This document shows, piece by piece, positions 44,376 through 53,243 of a DNA stretch of 64,000 nucleotides (its first letter is position 1; each line of letters starts with the position of its first letter). This stretch comes from Vibrio pectenicida (lineage in GTDB: Bacteria > Pseudomonadota > Gammaproteobacteria > Enterobacterales > Vibrionaceae). The stretch covers positions 930,001 through 994,000 of the forward strand of contig AP024890.1 in assembly GCA_024347015.1 (NCBI GenBank), in the 5' to 3' direction. Both the position numbers and the translations under genes were made by a program. The notes below the pieces were generated by a model. The model was given only the letters and a program-made list of their open reading frames with translations, was not told where the DNA came from and did not search any database.

Positions 44376-44639
44376 TTTACTCTGATAGCATAAACAAGTA
44401 ATCAGCTTGCAGTTCAATCTCATAATTAAGACTTTTTACCGCAAGTTGTATCAATCTTGAGATAGGATATGACTAAAGTAGAATATAGCTGACCTCTCAT
44501 AAACAAATGAGTAGGATAGGTATTTCTTAATAATAAGAATATGGAGGCCGGTAGTATCTTCAAGTCTTTCCAAAAACTAAAACCACTAAGTGGAATAAAG
44601 CCAGTCAGCTTTTCTTGTGCCAATTTGGTGAGGGAGTTA

Positions 44640-46538
44640 ATGGCAAAGGATCCCGCGAAAATGTCACAAATTAATACTGTCAATTTACCCATCCCCGAAG
44701 AGATGTCGGACAGTTGGCAAAATATTCTCAACTTAATCGCAGAGTTCATGACCACTCCTATCGCTTTCATCATCAATACCAACCTTGAAAATACAAGTAT
44801 TTTTTCATCACATGAAGGTAAACAACGTGCTTATTATGCTTTCGACCCTAAGGATATAGGTCGGAAAATCTGTTGTAAGTTACCGAAAAATTGCCAAACT
44901 CACATACTAATCAGAAATTTAAAGCAATTAGCTTTACAGAAAGATGACGGCAACTCGGACTTGGTTGTTCAGCATTGTCACGGACTGCCCATAAAATGGC
45001 CCGATGGTCGTACCTTTGGCACAATATGTGTCTTAGATAGTGGAGAATATCCTTACCAATATAGCTATAACAAACTTATTACAAACTTTCGCAATTCTAT
45101 AGAGCTACAGCTAAGTACTCTCTATCAAATCGAAAATCTAAAGAAACTGAACCTAGAACTCAAATCTAGAGTTGATCTGCGTAATCAAGATTTAGTCTAT
45201 GTTAATGAGTATCTTAACCAAGAGAGAGCAAGGCGAAAACGAGCTGAAGACATCATTAAGTATCAACAAAGACATGACATTGGAACTGGCTTTTTAAATC
45301 GTTTAGCCCTTGAGGATGAATCTAAACAATTAATAAAGCGCTCTGAAGATGGCAAATTATTCGGTGCTGCTATCCATATTTCCTTTACCAATGGACAAAA
45401 TATTCAGGCACAGTATGGCTGTAATTTATGGGAATCTCTATTAGTCACATTTCGGCATAAGATTGGTGATATAGATAGATGCCAAATCATTACTACTCGT
45501 TCATCATCAACAGACTTAGTTTTGCTTGTTCAAACACCTCAATGCCAAAGCAACCTCAACAACTTATGCCAGCGCTTAGCCAAAGTTTGCCAGTCAGAGT
45601 TTGATATTAATGGTGAAAGTTGCCATCTTCACGCATACATAGGTATTAGTACTACCGATGATACATCATGCGCCCAAAGTCTTTTGCAATACGCTTATAA
45701 AGCATCATGGTTGAACAAGGACATCGGGAATAACTTTAGCTATTTCTCTCAAGCTTTTTCTAACCAGCACCAAGATCACCATAAGTTGGAAACCTACTTA
45801 CTTCATGCCATACGAAACGATGACCTTGTGGTTTATTTTCAGCCCAAGATCTGTACAAAAAGTCACCATTGGATAGGTGCTGAAGCATTATTACGTTGGA
45901 AACACCCTACTCTCGGTGATATTTCTAGTGAAGCGCTAATCCGTATAGCAGAGCAGAATGGTCTTATTTTTCAAGTAGGTAACTTTGTATTAAAAGAGGC
46001 TATTCAAAAAGGTTCTGAGTGGGTGAAACGCAATGCAGAGTTTAAAATTGCTATCAATATTTCAGTCGTGCAGCTTAATAGTCCGAACTTTGTTGCTCAT
46101 CTCAAAAGTCTACTCACTACGTATCAACTTTCACCTAGAAATCTTGAGCTCGAAATTACTGAAAGCGGTTTGGTTATTGATGAGTCAATAATGAAGAACA
46201 CTTTATCATATTTGCACAAACTGGGAGTGACATTGGCACTAGATGATTTTGGTACTGGATATTCAACCTATGCCTATCTTAAAAAGTTTCCATTCGATGT
46301 ACTTAAAGTAGATAAAAGCTTTATTAAAAATATAGACGAGAATTCTGAAGATCAAAAAATTGTAAAATCTATCATTGAGATAGCTAAAAAGTTCAATTTG
46401 CAAATTACAGCTGAAGGCGTCGAGAATGAGAGGCATGAAGAATTCATTACAAACGAAGGTTGTGATTTTGCTCAAGGCTATTTATACGCCAAACCAATGC
46501 CGTATGATGAATTTGAATCAAACTTAATTAACCATTAG
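44640..46538 (+). CDS. GAF-degenerate GGDEF-EAL cyclic-di-GMP phosphodiesterase
   Basis: The start at 44640 has GAGGGAG upstream and fits the GAF-like domain that begins SQINTVNLPIPEEMSDSW; an ATG at 44541 would add 33 residues of unknown type. The order is a GAF-like sensor (about residues 10-145), a coiled-coil helix and a degenerate GGDEF domain lacking its motif (RSSSTD in its place). A full EAL domain follows, with EALLRW, ISEVV-type strand, DDFGTGYS and KVDKSF. Diguanylate cyclase activity is unlikely; cyclic-di-GMP hydrolysis is probable. No membrane segment is seen. The 632-residue protein stands alone between tesA and an ABC-class ATPase gene. Confidence 0.85.
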   Translation: MAKDPAKMSQINTVNLPIPEEMSDSWQNILNLIAEFMTTPIAFIINTNLENTSIFSSHEGKQRAYYAFDPKDIGRKICCKLPKNCQTHILIRNLKQLALQKDDGNSDLVVQHCHGLPIKWPDGRTFGTICVLDSGEYPYQYSYNKLITNFRNSIELQLSTLYQIENLKKLNLELKSRVDLRNQDLVYVNEYLNQERARRKRAEDIIKYQQRHDIGTGFLNRLALEDESKQLIKRSEDGKLFGAAIHISFTNGQNIQAQYGCNLWESLLVTFRHKIGDIDRCQIITTRSSSTDLVLLVQTPQCQSNLNNLCQRLAKVCQSEFDINGESCHLHAYIGISTTDDTSCAQSLLQYAYKASWLNKDIGNNFSYFSQAFSNQHQDHHKLETYLLHAIRNDDLVVYFQPKICTKSHHWIGAEALLRWKHPTLGDISSEALIRIAEQNGLIFQVGNFVLKEAIQKGSEWVKRNAEFKIAINISVVQLNSPNFVAHLKSLLTTYQLSPRNLELEITESGLVIDESIMKNTLSYLHKLGVTLALDDFGTGYSTYAYLKKFPFDVLKVDKSFIKNIDENSEDQKIVKSIIEIAKKFNLQITAEGVENERHEEFITNEGCDFAQGYLYAKPMPYDEFESNLINH

Positions 46539-46635
46539 TCACTTCAAACTTATTGATTATGACTTAGTCTCTTTACTCTGTGGCGAACGGTTCATATAAT
46601 CCACACCTTTATTATATCTCGCCTGAGAATGTCCT

Positions 46636-48291
46636 ATGGAACAGTTAACCGCGACACTAAAAAAAATTGAAAAACAAAACTACCGTGCATACCAAAAGCT
46701 AAAAGGTGAGTATGATTTCGGCGATTATAAGTTCCTAGTTGATCAAGTTCAGGCCGACCCCTATGCGTCGGCTTCCAGAGTAAGAGCTATAAGGCCATGG
46801 TCAGTAACTGGGCTACAGTGGCTTCAAAATAAGTCTCAAGCTTATCAGATTGCTGCTCGTGATTTCATCGCGCGCGAATTTGCGCAATTATCTAAGCAAG
46901 AAAACAACCTTGATATTTCCTTAACAGGTCAGGCGGTACTTGACTCTACAGCCGTAGTATTCACCGATACAGGTATTGAGCTCAGATTTCGTGTTAACCT
47001 TCCAGCTGAAGGCCGTTCTATTCTCGGAAAGAAGGCCAATAATTTATTAACGTTCCATCTACCCAAATACATCAGACGTGCCACACTAGAACGTGAGCTA
47101 AATAAAGAAGCATTAATACATCATTGTGAAGTAATAGAAGATCAAGATTTTATACGAAGTAAACTCGACGAGTTAGGCTTAATAGCTTTCGTAGGAAACG
47201 GCTCAATACTCCCAAGAGTTGCAGGAAATTGTGATTTTCCAATGGAAAATGCGATACCATTCATGGCTCCTGAATCAATGTCTGTAAGCATTCAAACTCC
47301 TAACCAAGGTAGAATTAGTGGTTTAGGTATTAACAAAGGTATTACTTTGATAATAGGTGGCGGATTTCACGGTAAATCGACATTATTAAATGCGATTGAG
47401 CGATCTATTTACAATCATATTCCTGGAGATGGGCGAGAGTACATTGCCACTAATGTTAATGCTGGAAAAATACGGGCAGAAGATGGTCGATGTGTTCATA
47501 GTTTAAATTTATCTAATTATATCAATCATTTACCTATGGGGCGTGATACTACCAATTTCTCTACTCAAGATGCCTCAGGATCAACGTCTCAAGCCGCTTG
47601 GTTACAAGAATCTATAGAGGCTGGTGCTTTAGGAATATTAATTGATGAAGATACATCGGCCACCAATTTTATGATTCGGGATGAAAGGATGCAGGCTCTT
47701 GTCAGTAAAGGCGCTGAACCCATAACCCCGTTAGTAGACCGTATAGGGCAATTACGAGATGACCTCGACGTATCATCAATTGTCGTTATGGGAGGGTCCG
47801 GTGACTATTTTGATATTGCTGATTGTGTAATTCAAATGCATGACTATCAGCCGATAAATGTTACCGATAAAGCTAAAGAAGTTGTAAAACAGCATCCAAC
47901 TCAACGACATAATGAATCAGAAGGTGTTCTCTCCACTTTTAAGCCACGAGCTCTAAATCGAACCATACTGCAAAAGGTACTATCAGATGGTAAGTTTAGA
48001 ATATCAGCTAAAGGCACAGATTCTCTTCGTTTTGGCAAAGAGTTCACTGATTTAACTGCATTAGAGCAACTTGAATCAAGTTCTGAAATCAATGCAATAG
48101 GCTGGTTATGGTTTCAACTGGCGCAAGGCTCTGGGTATTCTCACAACCCAACTCAAGAAATACAGCAGATGCTTGATGGAGATTGGTCACATAACATGCC
48201 GGTGCAAGGTGATCTTGCTAAACCAAGAGCTCTTGATGTCGTGGCAGCTTTAAACCGTATGAGGAAAGCTCAGTTCCAACCAACAGAATAA
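46636..48291 (+). CDS. Predicted ATPase of the ABC class (COG3044/PF09818 type)
   Basis: The 551-residue protein has the family order: an N-terminal region with RPWSVTGLQWLQN, a Walker A loop GGGFHGKSTLLNAIE near residue 240, and LGILIDEDTSATNFMIRDERM near 345 as the Walker B-like region. The domain is related to ABC ATPases but lacks a transporter subunit nearby, and the signature LSGGQ is not evident. The biochemical role of the family is unknown. It is a single gene, ATG at 46636 with GAGAATG upstream. Confidence 0.85.
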   Translation: MEQLTATLKKIEKQNYRAYQKLKGEYDFGDYKFLVDQVQADPYASASRVRAIRPWSVTGLQWLQNKSQAYQIAARDFIAREFAQLSKQENNLDISLTGQAVLDSTAVVFTDTGIELRFRVNLPAEGRSILGKKANNLLTFHLPKYIRRATLERELNKEALIHHCEVIEDQDFIRSKLDELGLIAFVGNGSILPRVAGNCDFPMENAIPFMAPESMSVSIQTPNQGRISGLGINKGITLIIGGGFHGKSTLLNAIERSIYNHIPGDGREYIATNVNAGKIRAEDGRCVHSLNLSNYINHLPMGRDTTNFSTQDASGSTSQAAWLQESIEAGALGILIDEDTSATNFMIRDERMQALVSKGAEPITPLVDRIGQLRDDLDVSSIVVMGGSGDYFDIADCVIQMHDYQPINVTDKAKEVVKQHPTQRHNESEGVLSTFKPRALNRTILQKVLSDGKFRISAKGTDSLRFGKEFTDLTALEQLESSSEINAIGWLWFQLAQGSGYSHNPTQEIQQMLDGDWSHNMPVQGDLAKPRALDVVAALNRMRKAQFQPTE

Positions 48292-48322
48292 TTTTGTATA
48301 GATTAACCTAAATACGTTATGC

Positions 48323-48345
48323 ACAAGTGCGCATTGCGCACTTGT
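48323..48345. terminator. Hairpin between convergent genes
   Basis: A 9-bp stem (ACAAGTGCG at 48323-48331 with CGCACTTGT at 48337-48345) with a 5-base loop sits between the ABC-class ATPase gene and the DnaJ-domain gene, touching the latter's stop. No strong T run follows in either direction. Confidence 0.5.
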
Positions 48346-48962
48346 TAATGCCTTAACACATGCCACGCTTCACATAGCACTCGAAACCGCTCACTATTAC
48401 CATTTTCTCTGTCCGGGTGCCATTTAAGTGCCAATTTGCGCCAAGTTTTGCGAATTTCAGCAGGGCTAGCATCTAAAGGTAACTCGAAAAGCGATAACGC
48501 TTTACTTCTGTCCATATCACCAACATCTGTGCTACCAACAAACTCTCGATACCGAGTCCAAAACTCATTAAGCAAGCGTTTCACCTCACCTTCTTCTGCC
48601 TCATAATTATGCCAGTCCAGATAATAATCTCTTAGAGGATCTTCATGATCCACTTCATGACCGAAGACTTGAGACTGAGGCATTAAAACAATATCCATTG
48701 CTTGCACTTGTAACCAATTTTCTGGGTAAAGTGTTTCCTGCAACTGGTATAAGGCGTTCATGATAAGAAAATTACGCTTAAACAGATCCTTGTCTGGGGA
48801 AGCATCAAGCACAGGTAAAAGTTCAAGATCGCAAAGGTGTGAAGAAAGAGTGTGTACTTTCCACCTTGTAGATTGTTGTTTTAAAATTTCCATGATAGGC
48901 CACAGTAAAGGGTTTTCCATATACTGCTGGAATTGGGCCGCGACTTCTTGATGTTCGTTCAT
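48345..48962 (-). CDS. DnaJ-related protein with C-terminal J domain
   Basis: The 205-residue protein ends in a J domain (about residues 155-205) whose HPD is present (KWHPDREN), preceded by a DnaJ-related N-terminal domain of PF12339 type. The J domain should stimulate DnaK. The N-terminal part is acidic with several Trp residues, without zinc fingers or a substrate-binding G/F region, so this is a type-III J protein with unknown client. It is convergent with the ABC-class ATPase gene. Confidence 0.85.
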   Translation of the reverse strand: MNEHQEVAAQFQQYMENPLLWPIMEILKQQSTRWKVHTLSSHLCDLELLPVLDASPDKDLFKRNFLIMNALYQLQETLYPENWLQVQAMDIVLMPQSQVFGHEVDHEDPLRDYYLDWHNYEAEEGEVKRLLNEFWTRYREFVGSTDVGDMDRSKALSLFELPLDASPAEIRKTWRKLALKWHPDRENGNSERFRVLCEAWHVLRH

Positions 48963-49050
48963 ATCCAGTTTATTTAGGTTTTATTTTTAATACAAAGACA
49001 AAATTGCCGATTTGTCGAGTTTATACCTAAAATTTAACGATCATTACCCC

Positions 49051-49079
49051 AAAAAAGAGCCAGTAATGACTGACTCTTT
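49051..49079 (-). terminator. Rho-independent terminator after 2OG oxygenase gene
   Basis: On the reverse strand an 11-bp stem with one G-T pair (49069-49079 with 49054-49064) and a 4-base loop is followed by T bases. It starts 15 bp after the stop at 49094. Confidence 0.85.
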
Positions 49080-49093
49080 AACAGAAGTTTGAA

Positions 49094-49933
49094 TTACAAA
49101 ACCCCTAGCTCCCTTAGTCTTTCTGTTAAATATGTATCTGCTGTATGACGCTCGGATAATACTACTTCAGGCTTTGGGTGAAGAAACAAAGGCAACGAGA
49201 TCCGTGATGTTTCTTGACGCTCACCCGTTGGATTGATGACGCGGTGTGTAGTCGATGGGAAGTAACTACCTGACGCTTCCTGAAGCATATCGCCGATATT
49301 AATAATTAAGCTACCAAAGTCACATGGAACATCAATCCATTGACCATCTTTAGCCAAAACTTGTAGCCCAGGCTCATTTGCTGCGGGGAGAATCGTCAAA
49401 AGATTAATATCTTCATGAGCAGCAGCTCGAATAGCACCAGGTTCTTCTTTACCTGTCATTGGAGGATAATGAAGTACCCTTAACAGCGTCTTTTCACTAT
49501 TGCTAATCATATCAGAAAGTGCCATGGAAAACTTGTCCTTAACGTCTACTGGAGCAAACTCCTCAACCCAGCCTAATAATTCCTCAGCAAAGTTATTCGC
49601 TCGCTGATAGTAATCCAAAATTTGCTCTTTTAATTCTTGCGGTATTTGTCCCCAAGGATAAACATGAAAGTATTCTTTAATATCTTTAACAGTATGCCCC
49701 TTAGCAACTTCAGATATAGATGGTGGAAAGTACCCATCTTGAGTATCGGTATTGTATGTAAATTCATTTTTGAGCTCAGTCATAAAAAACTGATACCAGT
49801 TCTCATAAATTGACTCCACAAGCTCTTTCTGTATTGGGTGATTTTTAAGCACCCCAAACCCAGTCTCATGGAGTGAGGTTACAAATTGTTGAGCAGCATC
49901 TTTGGCTCGATAATCGACAGTTTCCAGTTTCAT
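49094..49933 (-). CDS. 2-oxoglutarate/Fe(II)-dependent dioxygenase, IPNS-like
   Basis: The 279-residue protein has the isopenicillin N synthase-type double-stranded beta helix. The iron-binding His-x-Asp is in RAAAHEDINLLTIL, and the distal His in STTHRVINP, followed by the 2-oxoglutarate Arg in ETSRISLPLFLHP. The N-terminal non-haem dioxygenase region is present too. The substrate is unknown. ATG at 49933; it is a single gene with its own terminator. It might hydroxylate or cyclise a small molecule; no biosynthetic neighbours clarify which. Confidence 0.88.
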   Translation of the reverse strand: MKLETVDYRAKDAAQQFVTSLHETGFGVLKNHPIQKELVESIYENWYQFFMTELKNEFTYNTDTQDGYFPPSISEVAKGHTVKDIKEYFHVYPWGQIPQELKEQILDYYQRANNFAEELLGWVEEFAPVDVKDKFSMALSDMISNSEKTLLRVLHYPPMTGKEEPGAIRAAAHEDINLLTILPAANEPGLQVLAKDGQWIDVPCDFGSLIINIGDMLQEASGSYFPSTTHRVINPTGERQETSRISLPLFLHPKPEVVLSERHTADTYLTERLRELGVL

Positions 49934-50164
49934 GACTTCACTTTATTTCGTTATGCTATGTTTGAAGCAAGATTTTAAATCTCACCTGTAGCTAAATCAA
50001 ACTTTGGTGAGATAGAAGGGGTCAGTTTGTGTTTTTACTGCGCAATATTTATATTTTTCAACATAAATGGTAAGTTAAATGTGATAAAAACTACACATAC
50101 CTCAATTGAACAACGTTTTATTTAATGCCATTATAACCCTATGCATGATTAAGGAACCCCTTTA

Positions 50165-50782
50165 ATGGATACAAACAGAACCACACTATCATTTTTATTT
50201 TGGTTAAGCTTAGGTTACGCAATAGTGTTTGTATTCTCTGCAACTGATCCTTCCTCTCGAGCCGTATGGATTGCTGAAATCATCCCTGCTTTGATTATAT
50301 TGTTATTAATTTGGTCAATCTCGAGACGATTTAGATTTTCTAATACAGCCTATTTTCTTATGTTCATATGGCTAACGCTTCATACTATAGGCGCAAAATA
50401 TACCTTTGCTGAGGTACCATTCGATTGGTTCAATCAAGCTATTGACTCTGAGCGAAATAATTTTGACCGTGTTGCGCATTTTTCTATTGGGTTATATGCC
50501 TACCCCATTGCCGAATATATGATCAAAAAACAGTGGATGACCTCGAAACTAGCAATGTGTTTTGCTCTATTTTCAATCATGTCACTGGCAGCTGGATATG
50601 AAATGGTTGAATGGTGGTACGCTGCACTTGCTGGTGGTGATGAAGGTATTGCTTTTTTGGGTTCTCAAGGAGATATCTGGGATGCACAAAAAGATATGTT
50701 AATGGATACATTAGGAGCGTTAACATCATTGATGCTGTTAACATTTCAACTTCGGGTTGTTTCATCCAGCCATGCTAAATAA
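50165..50782 (+). CDS. DUF2238 inner-membrane protein, YjdF-like
   Basis: The 205-residue protein has about six hydrophobic helices and the DUF2238 signature FDRVAHFSIGLYAYPIAEYM, then AAGYEMVEWWYA and GDIWDAQKDMLMDTLGAL near the C-terminus. It matches E. coli YjdF in size (209). Function is unknown. The last 37 bp overlap the end of cutA, which is on the opposite strand. Confidence 0.88.
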   Translation: MDTNRTTLSFLFWLSLGYAIVFVFSATDPSSRAVWIAEIIPALIILLLIWSISRRFRFSNTAYFLMFIWLTLHTIGAKYTFAEVPFDWFNQAIDSERNNFDRVAHFSIGLYAYPIAEYMIKKQWMTSKLAMCFALFSIMSLAAGYEMVEWWYAALAGGDEGIAFLGSQGDIWDAQKDMLMDTLGALTSLMLLTFQLRVVSSSHAK

Positions 50783-50988
50783 GGGTCAAAGCCTTTTGTG
50801 ATTGGCATATGAATTATCTCTGGCAGTTCATTGTCACTATGCACTTGTCCATCCCACCAGTAACTGCTTTGAATTGGAATAGTTTGGATACATGCAGCTA
50901 ATCTCTGTTCTAACACTGCATCAATTATTTTTTGTGCAAATTCCTGGCAATCAGTCGTCGTTAGTACCATACAAAATTGCTCTTTCAT
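50746..50988 (-). pseudogene. cutA: CutA-like protein with internal in-frame deletion
   Basis: The 80-residue frame starts at an ATG at 50988 with GAGGTG upstream and begins like CutA (MVLTTTDCQEFAQKIIDAVL, then LAACIQTIPIQSSYWWDGQV). It ends like CutA (PEIIHMPITKGFDPYLAWLDE). The middle of the family, the strand and helix that include the ILKT... and HPYEVP-type region, is missing: HSDNE runs straight into LPEII. About 26-27 residues are gone with the frame intact. The ferredoxin-like fold of the trimer should be lost, so I call it degenerate. Its end overlaps the convergent DUF2238 gene. CutA normally functions in metal tolerance or signalling. Confidence 0.7.
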
Positions 50989-50992
50989 TATT

Positions 50993-53068
50993 TTAAACAC
51001 CTCTTTTTTTAATAATGACAGGGTAATTTTGGTCTTTCAGTTCATGAATAAAACTAGACCCCGCTCCTGAATACGTCACCCATACGTGATTTCTCGCCCT
51101 AGTCAAAGCCACATAAAATAATCGCCGCTCCTCAGCATAAGGAAAACAATCATCGGATTGAGTCAAAGCACCATCAATATGTAACGTTTTTATTCTTGGC
51201 GGAAATTGACCTTCGTTCACGCACAATATGATGACATAATCTGCTTCACGACCTTTACTTGCATGACAAGTCATAAATTCAATCGATAGTAACGCAAATT
51301 GTTTTTGCCACTGAGAAAGAAGCTCTGGTTTGTGGTAATGATTTCGAGCAAGTAAAAGCACAGTTTGAGTGTTTTTTGCCTTGCGATTCAATTCATCAAG
51401 AATTTTTTCAATCGAGCTACTCGCTGACAGAGTGACGGATTTAGATTTTTTCTGTTTAAAACTATGTAAAAGTTTCTCTACTTGAGCTGGGTTGCGCTGA
51501 ACAAACTGATTAGCCACGTCACCAAGTTGATTACTAAAGCGATAAGTTGTATCCAATTTATGGACTGTTGAATGAGGGAAACGCATTGCAAAACCCGTTG
51601 TCAAGTCAACATCAGCACCTGCAAATTCATAAATCGATTGCCAATCATCACCAACAGCAAACAAAACACAGCTCGGGCCATTATTTTGTTTGCACAACGC
51701 CTCGACTAATAACAAACGCTGAGGTGATATATCTTGATACTCATCAATCATGATATATTTCCAACGCGATTTATACCTTCCTTTAAGCACATGTTCTGTC
51801 GCTTTATTGATCATTATATTAAAGTCAATATGACCATGCTCATTGAGCATTGCAATCCACGCTTGGTAGCAAGGCCAAACTAAGGAAAGTTCGCTGTTTA
51901 ATCGAGTGTAATTCTTATGGGGAAGCAAACTTTCTTGAATATCTTTCTTCGTCCCACCTATTGCCGATAGTTGATTAAGCTGTTTGTTTAACCAAGCAAT
52001 CAATTTAGGGTTTTCTACATGACTACCAAGTTCATCATCTCCTGTAATATAGGCTATTGGCCATTTATTGAGATGCTTTTGCCAACGCTTAAACGCTGTC
52101 GGAGTGGCCCAATGTATTTTTAGCCATTCCATACACCAAGTAGTCTTTAAGTTATCATCTGTTGCGATAGGTGAAATTATTACTGGATGTTGTCCAACTT
52201 GATTTAAAATATACAGCCCCAGCTGATGGAACGTGTTGACCATAACTTGATCTGCACTCAAGCCAATTTTGTTTTCTAAGCGTTGGCGCATCTCACTAGC
52301 TGCATCGCGACCAAAAGATAACATTAGAATTTCTTCAGACTGAGCCAAGTGACCTTGAAGAAGATACGCTACCCGCGCAGTTAAAACACTGGTTTTGCCA
52401 GAACCTGCTCCAGCGAGTACCAAGTTATTATCGTCATTAAGTAAAACAGCTTGCTGCTGAGACACATTTAAAGGAGAGGATTCAATTTGTGAAAAGAGTA
52501 CCTTCCAATTTTCCAATTCAATTTTCATCCACCGTTGGTTACGCTCTGATAGATTTTTCTCAGTTTCTAAAACCCATGGGACGATATTTGCCATTCGCTC
52601 AGGCACCATCAATATGGCATCTTCCAAAGTCATTTCCATGGTACTTAAGTCTGCAAAGATCTGACTTAGTTGAATATCAAGAGTGGAATGTGTAAGGTAA
52701 GCAGGTTGACGTTCCAACCCTTGCAGAGCTGATTCCCATTGCGGAAGAAATGCATACAATTGTTGGCATTGATGACGATGCCACTTTTGATATGACGTCA
52801 CAGCTAAACGAGCAAACTGACGGCAACTTTGCCACGAAAGCCCTTCGATAAGCCAAGATTGTCTTTGCCCATCTTTGGAATGTGAAAAAAATTGTAGTCC
52901 ACCCCATATCAATCCACGCTTTAGGTTAACCTCACCATTCCAGACACTAAATGGAATACGTTCTTCATACCTCTTAGAACTCAATATGATAAAGTCAGAA
53001 TCTAGACACACTCGATTATATTCGTCTTGAATTAGATATTGTGCAGTCTTGGTAGCACTGAGCTGCAT
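50993..53068 (-). CDS. helD: DNA helicase IV (UvrD/Rep superfamily)
   Basis: The 691-residue SF1 helicase (E. coli HelD 684) has Walker A LAGAGSGKTSVLTARV near residue 225, VNTFHQLG motif, MIDEYQDISPQR (motif II), AVGDDWQSIYEFAGAD (III), TYRFSNQ and the C-terminal VTRARNHVWVTYSG motif. The N-terminal domain before the ATPase is typical of helicase IV. It unwinds DNA 3' to 5'. The stop is 4 bases before the cutA start, so the two may be co-transcribed. Confidence 0.95.
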   Translation of the reverse strand: MQLSATKTAQYLIQDEYNRVCLDSDFIILSSKRYEERIPFSVWNGEVNLKRGLIWGGLQFFSHSKDGQRQSWLIEGLSWQSCRQFARLAVTSYQKWHRHQCQQLYAFLPQWESALQGLERQPAYLTHSTLDIQLSQIFADLSTMEMTLEDAILMVPERMANIVPWVLETEKNLSERNQRWMKIELENWKVLFSQIESSPLNVSQQQAVLLNDDNNLVLAGAGSGKTSVLTARVAYLLQGHLAQSEEILMLSFGRDAASEMRQRLENKIGLSADQVMVNTFHQLGLYILNQVGQHPVIISPIATDDNLKTTWCMEWLKIHWATPTAFKRWQKHLNKWPIAYITGDDELGSHVENPKLIAWLNKQLNQLSAIGGTKKDIQESLLPHKNYTRLNSELSLVWPCYQAWIAMLNEHGHIDFNIMINKATEHVLKGRYKSRWKYIMIDEYQDISPQRLLLVEALCKQNNGPSCVLFAVGDDWQSIYEFAGADVDLTTGFAMRFPHSTVHKLDTTYRFSNQLGDVANQFVQRNPAQVEKLLHSFKQKKSKSVTLSASSSIEKILDELNRKAKNTQTVLLLARNHYHKPELLSQWQKQFALLSIEFMTCHASKGREADYVIILCVNEGQFPPRIKTLHIDGALTQSDDCFPYAEERRLFYVALTRARNHVWVTYSGAGSSFIHELKDQNYPVIIKKRGV

Positions 53069-53243
53069 ACTTGTTGTTCCTTAAGCTTAGTTACATACAT
53101 AATAACTTAACCAAATCGAAGAATGAAAAGATCCTGTCAATAGATGAATTAAAACATTTGACGTTAAAATCTCGTCAATAGAGGTATTACTTTATCTACA
53201 TCATGAATTTAACATGTATTATTAGATAATATAATCACTAATA

